Shown: piece by piece, positions 33,600-47,006 of the stretch
How positions within the stretch are numbered: the first letter of the stretch is position 1
How the letters are laid out: each line of letters begins with the position of its first letter
Assembly: GCA_026182355.1 (NCBI GenBank)
Contig: JAPFBL010000572.1
Location: 62,001 to 126,000, forward strand
Direction: 5' to 3'
Origin: Hermatobates lingyangjiaoensis
Lineage: Eukaryota; Arthropoda; Insecta; Hemiptera; Hermatobatidae
Length of the DNA: 64,000 nt
Program-made: the position numbers and the translations under genes
Notes under the pieces: generated by a model
The model's input: the letters and a program-made list of their open reading frames with translations, nothing else
What the model was told of the DNA's origin: nothing
Database searches by the model: none

Positions 33600-35439
33600 T
33601 TTGCTAGTCGTCATGTTCATATTCAAAATACGAGAATAATACAGTACTCATACTTTAAACTACCATTATTAATTCATTACAGTCGATATTTTTGTTGTAT
33701 CATCATAGTCAAGTTTTTTGTATCAGCTTGTAAATGTTTAGCAGAAATAATGTACTTCTGAGTTTACATATCTTCCGCTAAGACTTTGATATACATATTT
33801 ATTGTTTTAAGTTTTTATATTTATTGTTTTAAAAAGAATATTTATTGTTGAAGACAATACGTCAAAATATTCAAGCGGGTTTTATCAATTCTTTTTATGT
33901 ATTACATCTGAGTAATTTATATAAAGATATAAATGTTAAATTATATAGATACTATAAATTTATATTTTTTTATAATATTTCAAATGTAATGCTGCTTATA
34001 CATTTGTTGATAACAGGATTTTTTTTTCATAATTTCCATTTTCTAACATACATTTTTATTCATCCCAGAAAAAAATTAAGGCATAGAAGAGAACAAAACT
34101 AAACACTTATTCATTAATTGAAAGGTGATATGTCTTAGTAATTTTATATGTGGGTGAGTACTTTTTATTGAGGTATTTATGAGAGATATTTTTCTTTCAA
34201 GTCAACTATAATGGTATGTGATTACTGAAAAATAATAATTGGAACTTAGCAAAGTTTATTGCTTAAACATTTATTTTTAACAATAGCCGTTTTGAAGTAA
34301 TTTAAACTCCTCGAGTACTATATGTTAGTGAAGTAAATGACAATTTACTTTTAATGACATCTTACTCATTTACTTAATAGCATATCATGTTTTTCTTTTT
34401 AAGACATGGCAAATTTTGAATCAATACTGTTCACTGAGTTTTTATATAAATACATCAGTTACCTTTTTTTTATATTGTTTTTCACAATATGTATATATGT
34501 ATGAAATGTATTTGAATTGTACATAGTTGATTCATGTTTATACCTGTACATAATATATTTGTTATAGAGCAATCCCATTTACTTCCTCTATGATAATATG
34601 ATCTTTCCCTAATGTTGGCATCATCGGTATATAAGTTATTATATGTAGATAATAGCTGATGTTAATTTTCTTTTTGTTTGTATATACTTACTAAGAAACA
34701 TGTAATTTTCTTGTTACATACAGCAAAAATGTGTAGTTGACTTGATCAACAAATCAAAAAAAAATATATATATACTCGTCATATGTTTTCCTTTCATAGT
34801 CTTTATGTAAATTGTTCCAATGTTTAGCTCTAGGACTGAAGAAAAACAATTTTCAAAATAATTATTTTATCATGTGTCAACTTGTATTTAGAAAGTTAGA
34901 CTAAAAAACAAAAAAAAATGTTCTTAATTCAAACATATAAGCCCCCCCCCCCTTCCTTCCAAATAAAAGTCACGTTTATTGTACTTAAATGTAACAGTAA
35001 TAATTTGCACAAAACGAAAGTTATCGTAAATAGTTTGCAACTATTCAATACTGGCTATACATATTTATGTTCATCACAAGTCACGTTCATTTCGAATTAA
35101 GACTGACGCTTCTACAATAATTGTTTTATTTATTTGTTTTCTAATATATATTGTATACACAGGGTTACAAAATTATATTTACTTTATTTGTAAATAATGT
35201 GGTTACTGTTTTTAATGTACGTTTAACAAATACTTATGTGTGTTAATGTTAAACATCATGTGTTTATGACGAATATTCGATATTTAAGGGATTCCTCCAT
35301 GATGTGACATATAAATAAATTTCATTCAAATAAAATGGTTTCTATATAAAATATTAAATACCCGTGTTCTAATAAACTATAGTTACTTTTTTTTTTATAT
35401 CGGAATGTAAACAAAGAAAAAACGTTCTTTCCTGCAATC
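33600..35439. other. AT-rich DNA, nothing recognised
   Basis: No feature recognised; a C10 run lies at about 34940. Confidence 0.5.
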
Positions 35440-35700
35440 AAATGAGAGGGAAAAGTGTTGCATAGAGCTTTCACACAAGGTAACACAAGCTCTTACACGG
35501 TGGGACTAAATCTTACATCAATAGATTCCATATCATGGACAGTGCCAGGTGTTCTTGTGATAGTGTATCACCACGGACTTGAGACAATATACTCTTCAGC
35601 TGCCCAATTCTTGACCAAGAGCGACAAATATTTATGAAATTCACAATAATAACCGGCTGTGACAGGCCTCCAGCAAATAGTATGAGAGTGCAAAACAGTC
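35440..35700 (+). pseudogene. Non-LTR retrotransposon (LINE) C-terminal remnant
   Basis: One plus frame reads FHTR, stop, HKLLHGGTKSYINRFHI, MDSARCSCDSVSPRT, stop, DNILFSCPILDQERQIF. This resembles the end of Jockey/R1/I-like LINE proteins after the RNase H region: a (GH)G..+SYL.RF.I..S..C.CG segment, then ..D.ILF.CP.L..ER. Two stop codons interrupt it. Upstream reverse transcriptase sequence is not seen. The clade is uncertain. Confidence 0.6.
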
Positions 35701-35867
35701 TACTATTTCAAAATTTTAAAAAAATTCATAAACCTTATAGACTTTCAAAAACTTTTATAGTGTGTATCTAAATGTTTAATTCAAAATAAAGAATGGTTTA
35801 ATTTAATCTTAAGGTAATGTATTTTAATGTTAAATAGATTCGATTGTATGTAATATATATATTCTAT

Positions 35868-36170
35868 ATTTTGTTATTGAGGGCTAGGTCAAATAAAAGA
35901 AAATAAACTCCTTCTTAGGCCGACGTTTCGATGTATTTGTACACAATTTTTTTTTTGTTTTGTGTTAGTTCTCTATGTGAGTTGTAGATTGTTTTGGTAA
36001 ATGTATTATAGTTCTTACTCTAATTTTAGCCCTGAAGATGATGTACAATTACATCGAAACGTCGCCCTAGGAAGGAGTTTATTTTCTTTTATTTGATCTA
36101 GCCCTCAATAACAAAATATAGAATAGAATAGAAGAGGTCAAGAACAACAATTTTTGGAGATTGTAATATA
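35868..36170. repeat. PLE-type tail family F, inverted pair with spacer
   Basis: The minus arm (about 35868-35945: TTATTGAGGGCTAGGTCAAA, AAACTCCTTCTTAGGCCGAC, GTTTCGATGTATTTGTACA) and the plus arm (about 36025-36120) share the outer end, which reads CTAGCCCTCAATAACAAAAT on the plus arm. Sequence after it (AGAATAGAATAGAAGAGGTCA) recurs at 55620, so the unit extends past the arms. Confidence 0.7.
36028..36070 (+). ncRNA. Hammerhead-like motif, family F
   Basis: GCC partly overlapping CTGAAGA (36032-36038), T, stem II GATGT/ACATC (36040-36055), GAAAC, GTC (36061-36063). The palindrome in place of stem III is ACGT. In the sister copy at 55566 the next bases are GGCC, which pair with GCC; here they read GCCC. 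It is a good type I pattern with one extra base after the first core half, a variation known among natural hammerheads. Confidence 0.55.
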
Positions 36171-36179
36171 TATATTATA

Positions 36180-37463
36180 TATGGAGCATGCTAAATAAGT
36201 GGATTTAAAAAAAAGTTACTTTTTTTGTGCCAATTCTAAAAATTTAGTTTTAAACTATAAATTGGTACTACATACTAATAGATCTTAACATACATACTAA
36301 TCTTAACTACATACTAATAATCTAGTGTTAGTCATAAATTTAAATTAAAGTTTTTATGGCTAAAAAATTGAAATACTTGAATCAGTTTGGCTGAATAAAA
36401 ATGTCTCACTGACTTATTGATTCATATAATTATAAACCTTCATTCAGTCACAAAATTTCAATCATCCAAAATTGACTGAATTTGATTACTCAATTTGAAT
36501 AGTATTATATGAGTGCTAATATACCCGTCTACCAAATAAAAAATTATCTCAGCATTGCATAATATGATTATACCAAGAACTAATGTGCTAGCCTACCATA
36601 ATAGAACATTTAGTCTACAGAGGTAAATAAATATCATAATATTAAAAAAATTCGTCTTCGTAAATCGGTGTTGAGCTTCCCAACATGTTCCATGTTGTGC
36701 ATTTTCAAGTCTCTAATAACCTGTCTGAGTGTGGAATTTCAAAAATCATGATCGCTAGTAAAAAAAAAGCAGAAAACATAATTTCTTAGCGCAAATATTG
36801 ATGCAGTTGAAGATATAACTTTTGATATTTGTCATGTGAGGTGGATAAATTTATAATACAGTTTGAAAAATCTTTCATCACTGGCTTTTTTATCACATTT
36901 TTCAAACAATAATAACTGTAATAATTGAAGTAGAATTTTGTATAATTTGGAAGATCTAAGCATATCGCACAAGTCGCAATATTGACTAATCTTAAACAAT
37001 TTATGGAGTAAAATTTGACAATTTTATTTGGTAAGATATCCATTCAATAGTTTTGTTTCATTTTTCATAGTCTTTGCAGAACAGTGGTTACCAATGAGAT
37101 TGTTCAATAATGCTTGTAAGTACCATTCATTGTGATAGGTTTGTTAAAACTCTATCTGTTTACTAGATTTTTGTGAATTTAAACTTTATAAATATTGGGT
37201 TGTAAGCTAAGTAAAGACAGTGGTAGTTATTCAAGCGAACTGAACATACCGTGTGTCAATGGAATTACTTTTTCATGAACAGGATTATTTTCAATTTAAC
37301 ATAAAACGATATGCTTCTTTAATTAACCATCCTGTAAAGGAAAACAATATTTTTTTATTATTTTGGAAATATAAATAACCAACATATTTTTTAAAGTAAC
37401 TGTTAAAAAAAATTCGAATTACAAGGAAAAACGAATGAAGAGAAAAAAGTTTTATTAAGTGAA

Positions 37464-37495
<32 letters not shown>
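36180..37495. other. AT-rich DNA, nothing recognised
   Basis: No gene recognised. (TA)n lies at 37468-37495. Confidence 0.5.
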
Positions 37496-37499
<4 letters not shown>

Positions 37500-37519
37500 G
37501 CACTTTTTCGATGAAAATA

Positions 37520-37710
37520 CGATCCAAAATGGACAAATACAGTTCAATGTACAGAGAAATTAAAAACACATTGTTGGTCTCCAGGCATCTCTGTACCAGT
37601 GCGCTTGGTTTCCCTCTGTTTCTCTCCTGATGACGGTTCAACCGAAAATTAGAGACTGTAAGTGTGTGCTTTTAATTTCTCTATGTCTCTTTATGTACAT
37701 TGAACTATAT
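37520..37710. repeat. PLE-type tail family B, inverted pair
   Basis: A short minus arm (ACAGTTCAATGTACAGAGAA, ATTAAAAACACA) is matched by the end of the plus arm (TGTGTGCTTTTAATTTCTCT, TACATTGAACT). The plus arm holds the TGCGCTTGGTTTCCC block and the core. (TA)n borders the left side. Confidence 0.65.
37624..37654 (+). ncRNA. Hammerhead-like motif, family B
   Basis: CTC (37624-37626), CTGATGA (37627-37633), C, stem II GGT/ACC with a TCA loop, GAAA (37644-37647), ATT completing the palindrome AATT, A, GAG (37652-37654), which pairs with CTC. This is the most canonical family B core (CUGAUGA). Confidence 0.55.
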
Positions 37711-37712
37711 AT

Positions 37713-37835
37713 ATAAATATATCAGTGGTTGTCTGCCTACGGAGCGACTTTTTTCAATCTTCCTGATGACGATGCCTTCAAAATATAGTAGTGAGTTTTT
37801 GTTTCATTTTTGTGTGTTCTATTTCTCAATATTTT
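37713..37835 (+). repeat. PLE-type tail family G
   Basis: CTTCCTGATGACGATGCCTT, CAAAATATAGTAGTGAG and TTTTTGTGTGTTCTATTTC match the family G copy at 54225-54340. The core is CTGATGA but GAAA is mutated to CAAA. Confidence 0.5.
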
Positions 37836-37846
37836 ATGTATATATA

Positions 37847-37965
37847 TGATTTCGGAATAAACACGTGAAATAACAATCAATGTTCAAAACAGAATAAGAA
37901 ACGAAAAAAAAACTATGATCTTTAATCTGTGACAAGGGATCTTTGTCAGAGCCAAACCTCAACTG
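37847..37965 (-). repeat. PLE family A tail, decayed
   Basis: Includes AATAAACACGTGAAATAACA, CAATCAATG and GTCAGAGCC with many substitutions; the ribozyme core is damaged. Confidence 0.55.
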
Positions 37966-38159
37966 AGATGTGTGTATGTGTGGGTGCGTGCATAAGACTA
38001 CAATAAAGAGACAATTTTCTAAAATCGTTGAAATTGTTACAACACTAGTGTCATAAGGAATTAGGTTATCTGCAGTAGTATTTAGAATATAATTACAAAA
38101 TTTATTACTCCCAGCTCTGTACAATTTTATCAGGAATACCTTCACCTTGATAGCAAGGT

Positions 38160-38420
38160 GTGCAGCAAAAAGAGAACATTAAGAAAATGAGTCGTCCCCC
38201 AGGAAGGCTTTCGTCATTTCTTATCCGTTTCCTTTTTCGTTTATGCTTCAGCCAGTAAAAGATAAGTTGAGACGGTTTTTGTCACAGATAAATATCTGAG
38301 GTAAGGAGAAGCCAGCCGTTTCTTTGAGTGGCCTGTCAGCCTTCTAAACGAGAATTCCAACTATTCCCCTCACCCCATTCTCAACATTCCACACATTCCT
38401 CAACTAAATCTTTACAAACT
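38160..38420. repeat. GC-richer block, unassigned
   Basis: Contains GAGTCGTCCCCCAGGAAGG and GTGGCCTGTCAGCCTTCTAA. It stands out from the flanks and may be an old SINE, but no promoter boxes are clear. Confidence 0.3.
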
Positions 38421-41400
38421 CTCTTCATCTACTTCTGACTAAAAACCACCGTTACGTGAAAAAAAAATTATACTCCATTTTTTTTTTTTATTATTCTAAG
38501 AAGAAAAAAAAAAGTTAAACAGTTTCCTGAAAATTTTTCAAGTCAATATTCACCTCAGAAAAACTTTTTTGCTTGAAAAGAGATTTTATTAAAAAAATAT
38601 CCGTTATCTCCTGTGGCAAAGTATTATTTTAAACTTCGTTAAAGTACTTTCATTTCTAATATTGAAAATGAAATTATTATTTATTCTCTGCGATATTTTA
38701 AAATAAACTTACTTTAAAACTGAATATTAAAGATTCCTGCCACTAATTGTAATTATTGATTTTCCTTACTTCATATCATACTGACGAAGTTTAATATTGA
38801 AATTTTTTAATCAAATTTAAATCCTTCTGACCCTGGAATCAAGTAATTTTGCAACTCTTGAAGTCTCAATATGGAAAATTTGTTTTCCTACCTAATATAG
38901 TTCACATTTAATAAATAAATAACTCATAAATTAATCCTCTTTTATATACTCGTATGTACAAGTTTTGGGCAGAATATGAAAACTATCTGTGATTTAAAAC
39001 AGTTCTTATTGAAAAATAAATGGAATAAATCGTAAATAGTCATATTTATTCAATCTTCCTTGTCAATAGCTATACATATCTATAGTGAAAATACTGGAAA
39101 TGGTGAAATCAAAACACAAGTTAGAGATATAAAGTTTAGCAACTTTTTTTCCTTCTGAATTACTAAATATAGAATGTTAGAATAATAAGTTATATTCTTG
39201 TGAAAGTTCTTCCTAGATTACTCTATAGAAGATTATCATTTTTTTAAATATATCAAAATGGTATGTATTGTAATAAAATGATAAATATTTGGTTTACTAT
39301 TGGTTTGAAAATCCTTTGAGCATGACATTTGTTTCACCCTTAGACAGGTCATAATTGTATTAAACTCAAACATAGAACTGTATGAGAGATTGAACAGATT
39401 AGCGTTTTGTCGAAATACATCAGAAGAAAACAATGGTATGGAACATTACATGATATCAAAAAAAAATTTTTCATGCTAATTAACTGAAAAGAAATGTTCA
39501 ATTTTTTTTTAAAAAAAAAAGTAAGCTTAAAATTAGGATGCTATACAAGGTTATGATACATTTCGATTACTTGCAGTAGGTAATAATCTATAAAATCTGA
39601 AAACTCAATTATAGATAACCAGATGGACTCATCACGTTTGATTACACTTTGATTCTGGCTTCAGGGATGAAAACAAGAAAATTGTAGATATTTTAAAGAG
39701 CTAAGATACAGTCTGCGTGAAACTCAGACGAAACCCACTTGTTTTGTTTGAAAGATCTTAGATGCATTTCTAATGTCCTTTGTTGCAGTTTCAACGATGA
39801 TATGTATATACAGAAGTGGTACAATAAACATTCGCCAGTCTGTAATTAATAAACTCAGGAACAAAAGAAACAAAACTTTCAAAATTATATAAATAAACAC
39901 CAGACCGGTTTACTTTATTGAACCCTCCAGGAGTGGTCTTTTAAAAATCTCTAATCAAACTACTTGTCACAACCTTAAATAGATATAATTGTAAGACATC
40001 TTCTTCTTACTGTTGCTAGAAACTCGAAAATAATTTGTTTTTGTGTAATATTGGAGCATGAAACATGTACATCCTCATTCTTTATGATAATATGACTACA
40101 ATTTTTTGGCTTCTCCAGTGAATATAGAAGCATACAACTTCTTATTAGATATCGGGTTACTACCAATACAGATATAATTTTACATTAAAAATGACAACAG
40201 TTCTGCCTATGGTAAGATAATAAGTTTTCTGTTAATTACCATCTTTATAAAAGATAACTTACCTCAGTTGCAAAAATGTTGGTTAACTTAACGGAAAATT
40301 ACTGATTGATTAAATGAATTACCGAGAGCTGCATCAAGTGAATGCAATCCCTGGTACCCACTGAATGGTGAACATAAAATCTAAATTAATTTTTTTTCAA
40401 ATCACACAAAAGTACAGATATGGTAAGTACTGGTGTGTATACCATGGTTAAATACCAGTTTGAACATGTCATACTCTGGGAGACATTTTATAGTATTTTT
40501 TTTGCTTATATATTAAATTGAAGTGTGTTATTTTAGTTATTTTTACTGTACTGCATTATTTTGTATTCTTTTCCTGTTCTGGCAGGACAGGAGTGTGATA
40601 CTCATCTCACCCTGTCGGACATTTAATCTGTCAGACATTCAATCTGTCGGAAATGTGCCTTGAAAAGAGACTAAGTCACCCTGATCCCCCAAAAAGAGAG
40701 CTCATACATGAATTATGAATGCATCGAAATCATTTTTTAGGTAAAAAGAAACGCAAAAAAAATGTTTCTTCACAAGAAATGATCCCTTAAATGTTTTCGA
40801 GAAAAAACAAGCTTTTGTTGAGAGACTGGCATTTTCAAAATATATTTAGATAAACACTGACAATACTATATCTTTGCAAACAAATATATAGTCCGACTGA
40901 CTATGGTTTTGAGCGTTCAAACATTGAAGTATTCAAACACTGAACAATCACTTGTTCAATAATTCAAAGGAATATTTTAATTTATTAAAATTCCAAAGTG
41001 TAAATATATAAGAACACTAATAAACAGTCAAAATTACAAAATAAATATAAAAAGAATATCAGTTAAAGAGTTTAATATGTTCATCTATATAAAGGAGCAT
41101 TGAAGAATAAAAAAAACTGTCCTGGAATTAAAGGAAATGAAATAATTATACGGTTTGCCAAGGATTGTGAGAAAGTTTAAGAGAAGGGGATTTTTTTTTC
41201 TCTAGTTCGCACGTTTCAGATAGGTATTTAAAGGATTTGTTTTAATGTAACCCAGAGTTTAAAGTTAAACTGCTTGAATGTCTTGTTAAAACGTGTTTCC
41301 CTTTCTGCTTTAACAATTATTTTGAATATACTTAAAACTGTAGACAATTTATTTCAAAACAATGAAAAAAAAAGAACATTTTAAAAAGTTTATGTAAAAC

Positions 41401-41512
41401 AGATTTTTATAGAAAGTTGTTTAAAAAGTCACCTTTATTTGTAATACATAAGCAAGGCATTAATTGAAACGCCTTAAAAGTGTATTGTTAAGTAAAGCAG
41501 TATTTTTACTTT
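38421..41512. other. AT-rich DNA with a small tandem repeat
   Basis: 40613-40653 has 2.5 copies of a 16-bp unit (CTGTCGGACATTTAAT). Nothing else is recognised. Confidence 0.5.
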
Positions 41513-42494
41513 ACTATAAGTATTACTTTACTATAAGTAAAGTATAGTGATCGTGAAAAAATTCGATCTCGAGATTTTGACGGAATTACATGTTTTGAGG
41601 TCCCAGAAGTCGTTTTATGAAGTTTTTACGATGATGTCTGTGTGTGTGTGGGTGGGTGGGTGGGTGGGTGCGTGTGTTAGCATTGCTTGTTACCACGCTA
41701 CGGTCCAGAATCTTTGATGGATCAAGTTGATATTTTACACAAAAATGGGCCCCATTTAGACGAAGATCCCTATTGTTTGGGAAGAATTATGCATGATGGG
41801 AAAGTCACTTTTTTTGCCAAAAACCGTTTTTTTGAAAACATTTATTTCTCCTAAACTACTAACCCTAGAGTTTTGAGATTTTGACATTATCTTTGAGGTT
41901 ACAAATGGAACAAACGAAAAATATATTCAAAATTTTATATCAAGAGGAAATATTTTTTTTTCAATAAAATGTACAAATTTTGACTTATAAATCAATCTCA
42001 AACTTTGTGAGAGCGATACAAGCCATACTGTTTGACGGACAAGAATGAAACTATGCCTATAAATAGAACATTATATGGACAATGAGTTGAGATATTTTTT
42101 TCTAAAATTACATTCGCTAAAGGGGCGTTAGAGTGCGATTTGTGTTTTCAGAAAATGTTTTTTTGACGCTAAACGGCTCGTTAAAAAATTATGAAAATTT
42201 GACCAAAAAAAGAACAAAAAATTAGCAATTCATAAAAAAAAATCATGAAGTTTCAATTACGGGAAAGAGCAATAACGATATAAAAACTGTTTGTTTATTC
42301 TAGACTAAGAGATCACCTGCTATACTTGTCGAATTTTTTGTATTTTTTTACATTGTTTACATTGACTTAGAAATTTTTTGAGCGAATCCACTGAGATAAA
42401 ATTGATGTTTCTAATGGAAAAATGAAAATATATTATTGACTTATAAGAGATGTAAGAGGAATAATATTGTGCAGGTAAATGATAACACTCATTA
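41513..42494 (+). mobile_element. Repeat J copy 2, left half
   Basis: Matches the left 60 percent of J copy 1. The left end has an extra TTACTTTACTATAAG unit. It breaks at ACTCATTAAAAAAAT where copy 3 is inserted; the rest resumes at 44148. Confidence 0.85.
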
Positions 42495-44147
42495 AAAAAA
42501 TAAAATCTGGAGTGGCCTACACTCTACTTTACTATAAGTAACTTAATGTCAAATTTCTTGAGTATATAAAATATAACGTCTCATTTAAGCATAACGTAAA
42601 CATCTAACTGGGATATAATTATTAGCCTTTCATTCCTGAGGTAGTACAGATAGTGATTGAAGGACATATCAATTTGTAAGCTTATTTTTGTACATCACAA
42701 ATAATTTATTATTTGCAAATAATTTCATTAGTATAACTACAGCAGTAATAACATTTTTGAAAAACCAAAGTGAACATTTCTTGAAACGATTTCTTCTCCT
42801 ACAAGAGAATGGCTTTCGTTCAAACAGCCAGTGGATTTCTTACATCGTTTACTTAACATCCTTCTACATTGAATATTAAAGTAAAATTTTAAAATTTTAA
42901 AACAGGAAAATACCCTTTTTTTCTCTGAAAAACATCTTAAACAGTGAAGAAAATGTTATTTTAAGGTGCTTTGTTAATTAAAGATATACGATAATTACAT
43001 TTATTAATCTCTAAACGAAAGATTCCAATTATGAATTATCATTTACATTTTTGGTCTTCTATAGAATTATTTATACCGGGAATTTCAATCTTTAAAATAA
43101 TAATAATAATAAGCTTCTTAGTATTTAAATAAATAACATATATACGAATTTTTTTTACTCAGTGTTATCATTTACCTGCACAATATTATTCCTCTTACAT
43201 CTCATATAAGTCAATAATATATTTTCATTTTTCCATTAGAAACATCAATTTTATCTCAGAAGATTCGCTCAAAAAATTTCTAAGTCAATGTAAACAATGT
43301 AAAAAAATACAAAAAATTTGACAAGTATAGCAGGTGATCTCTTAGTCTAGGGTAAACAAAGAGTTTTTATATCGTTATTGCTCTTTCCCGTAATTGAAAC
43401 TTTATGATTTTTTTTTATGAATTGCTAATTTTTTGTTCCATTTTTGGTCAAATTTTCATTATTTTTTAATGAGCCGTTTAGCGTCAAAAAAACATTTTCT
43501 GAAAACACAAATCGTACTGTAACGCCCCTTTAGCGAATGTAATTTTAGAAAATAATATCTCAACTCATTCTCCGCATAATGTTCTATTTTTAGGCATAGT
43601 TTCATTTTGATCCATCAAACAGTATGGCTTGTATCGCTCTCACAAGGTTTGAGATTGAATTATAAGTAAAAATTTTTACATTTTATTGAAAAAAAAATAT
43701 TTCTTGTTGTTTGAAAATTCTGAATATATTTTTCGTTTGTTCCATTTGTAACCTCAAAGGTAATATGAAAATTTCAAAACTCTAGGGTTATCAGTTTAAG
43801 AGAAATAAATGTTTTAAAAAAACGGTTTTTGGCAAAAAAAGTGACTTTCCCATCATGCATAATTCTTCCCAAACAATAGGGATCTGCGTCTTTATGAGGC
43901 CCATTTTTGTGTAAAATATCAACTTGATCCATCAAAGATTCTGGACCGTAGCGTGGTAACAAGCAATGCTAACACACGCACCCACCCACGCACCCACCCA
44001 CCCACCCACCCACCCACACACACACAGACATCATCGTAAAAACGTCATAAAACGACTTCTGGGACCTCAAAACATGTAATTCCGTCAAAATCTCGAAATC
44101 GAATTTTTTCACGATCACTATACTTTACTTATAGTAAAGTAAAATCG
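42495..44147 (-). mobile_element. Repeat J copy 3, inserted inside copy 2
   Basis: A full-length J in reverse orientation, from AAAATCTGGAGTGGCC (its right end) to TTTACTTATAGTAAAGTAAAA (its left end). Its (CCCA)n run at 43980-44020 is the complement of the (GGGT)n runs in copies 1 and 2. Together with the copy 2 left half it forms an inverted repeat with arms of almost 1 kb (41520-42480 and 43160-44130). Confidence 0.85.
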
Positions 44148-44792
44148 TATATATGTTATTTGACAAAGGGGAAGGAAAATGATCTTATTAAATACTAAGA
44201 AGCCATAAAATTGCCAGTATAATAATTCTGTTAAAAACCAAAAATGTAAAAGATAATTCAAAATATAAATCTTTCGTTTAGAGATTAATAACTGTAATTA
44301 TCGTACATCTTTAATTAACAAATCACCTTAAAACAACATTTTCTTCGCTGTTTAAGATGTTTTTCAGAGAGAAAAAGGGTATTTTACTGTTTTAAATTTG
44401 AAAATTTTACATTAATATTCAATGTAGAAGGATGTTAAGTAAACGATGTAAGAAATCTACTGGCTATTTGAACAATAGCCATGTTCTCTTGTAGGATAAT
44501 ATTTCGTTTCAAGAAATGTTCACATTGGTTTTTAAAAAATGATATTACTGCTGTAGTTATACTAATGAAATTATTTGCAAATAATAAATTATTTGTGATG
44601 TACAAAAATAAGCTTATAAATTGATATGTCCTTCAATCACTATCTGTACTACCTCACGAATGCAATGCTAATAATTATATCCCATTTAGATATTTATGTT
44701 ATGCTTAAATGATACGTTATGTTTTATATACTCAAGAAATTTGACATTAAGTTACTTATAGTAAAGTAGAGTGTAGGCCACTCCAGATTTTT
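44148..44792 (+). mobile_element. Repeat J copy 2, right half
   Basis: Begins TCGTATATATGTTATTTGAC, the continuation of copy 2, and ends at CCACTCCAGATTTTTT. Length and content match the right part of copy 1. Confidence 0.85.
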
Positions 44793-45521
44793 TTTATAAA
44801 ACCTACGCATTTTATTTTGATTTTTTTTTCACTACCATCAGAGTTTGTTGGCGAAAAAATACATGTAAAACTGCTCATCACAAACTTTGAAACTTGCTAT
44901 TTTTAAAAAATATTCTACTAAAACAAGTGTTGCTATACCACATTAACAAAAGTACGCCTAATCACATCGTAAATAATGATATGGATAGCAGACATATTTA
45001 GACGGCACTGGAAATTATATTGAGTAGTTTATACTCATTCTGTTATAAGTTAATTTATAATTAAAATCATTAAATTTTACTCATTTTAATGTGTATTACA
45101 ATGATACATCCTTGCACAGAAACCATAATAAAAATGTAGTAAGGACAAGTTATGACTGTTCTGTATTGTGTTATTAGTAGCATATTCGTTTTCTAGAGAT
45201 ACAATATATTTGAAAATGTTATAAATACTAATTTTGTTTCAATAGTTAATGAAAAATTTCAATTTTCTATTATTAGTGATTGAGAAATATAAATAAATAC
45301 CAAATTATAAAATTGTCCTAGTGAAGCCTTCCTATAAAACGAATTTGTGAAACAAAAAAAGAAACAAAGAAATATCTAGTTCATAACTCCATACCAAGTA
45401 ATTTCGTTGTTCAATTAGATAATGATGCCTTTAGAAGTGTGGCTAGGATTTCGCTTAAAAGCATCCAGATTATATCTTAACTGAATTTTTTTCATAAATG
45501 ATTTACTTGATTTTCCATAAA
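44793..45521. other. AT-rich DNA between J copies
   Basis: Nothing recognised. Confidence 0.5.
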
Positions 45522-46195
45522 AAAAATCTGGAGTGGCCTGCACTCAACTTTACTATAAATAAGTTTAATATCAATCTTCTTGGGTTTATAGTGTATGATG
45601 TCTCATTTAAGCATAATCTAAACATCTAAATGGTAGATGTTTATTAGTCTTTCATTCCTGAGGTAGTCAGATAGTAGTGATTGATCGACTTATCAATATA
45701 TAACCTTATTTTTGTATATCACACGACTGATGCAAATAATCTCATTAGTATAACTACAGAAGTAATAACATTTTTGAAAAGCCAAACAAAAAAAATTTCT
45801 TGATACGAAATAATCTCTTTCAAGAGAACATGGCTCTTGTTCAAGTAGCCAGTGGATTTGTTACATCGTTTACTTCACCTCCTTCTATATTGAATATTTA
45901 AGCAAATAAATTTTTAAATTTAAAACAAAAAAATACTCTTATTTTCTATGAAAAACATCATAAACATCGAATAAAAAATGTCGCTTTAAGATAATTTATA
46001 ATTAAGGATGTACGTTAATTACATTTAACGAAAGATTTCAATTATGAATTATGTTTTACAATTTTCATCTTTTATAGAATTATTATACTGGGAATTTTAT
46101 GGCTCTTGGGTATTTAATGAAATCATTTTCCTTCTCCTTTGTTAAAATCAAGTATACACAGTTTTTCTGAGGGAGTGTTATCTTTTTCCTGCCTG
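45522..46195 (-). mobile_element. Repeat J copy 4, diverged right part
   Basis: Starts AAATCTGGAGTGGCCTGCAC and follows the right 40 percent of J in reverse with many substitutions. It is older than the other copies. Confidence 0.8.
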
Positions 46196-46990
46196 CTGTA
46201 CTGTGTTATAAGGTTGCTATGAATGTATATTGAGTTTAGCCATATCTATAATATTTAAATTCCGAAAAGAGTAAAAATTATTTAATAATCTTCTAAACCA
46301 AGAACATGACTTATGTTCCGTAATGATACATCTACATTTGTTCTATTCTACATCAACCCATGAATCCACTTTTGATACCAGATATAAAATAAGTATTAGG
46401 TAAATAAGAAAATGATATTATATTCGGACCACGAGAGTAACGCGCTATTTCCTGATATGTTCGCCAATAGAATTTTTGTTTCCAGCTGTTTTATATTTAA
46501 ACAACTAAAATATGGTTTACCAGATATATACCTAAAATGGACACGTAAAAAATTAAATATAACGAATTTTCAATTGAGTGGAAATTGACAAACAAGAGTA
46601 AAGTACATATCCCGAAGTCGTGTTCTCTGAAATACATGTATTGCTATGTACCAAAGTTTAATAGTAGGAACAATTTTCTTATATTTCATTCATATTACTC
46701 TGATTGATTATTAAAGTTATCAGTAATGAATTTAGGTTCATAGTAGGCTGTTTATTTGTTTATCATAAATACATTTATATTAATTACAAAGATTGTTAAC
46801 TTGTTCCGTTATGCATTTTTTCTTCCTATGACAATTGTTTAATTAACATTTATTCATTTTTTTTTATATATTTATTTATTCATACATATTTATGAACGAA
46901 ATGAATTAAGAATCGAGGCAGGAATTCCGAATACTGGAGAAATTGTGTAAGAAACAGATACAAGCCAAATATGGGGCGTTATTTAACAAT
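46196..46990. other. AT-rich DNA, nothing recognised
   Basis: No feature recognised. Confidence 0.5.
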
Positions 46991-47006
46991 ATATATATAT
47001 ATATCT

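Noticed and set aside
41640..41680. (GGGT)n run as a telomere or G-quadruplex locus
   Set aside because: It is an internal part of repeat J, present in every long copy; not a separate feature.
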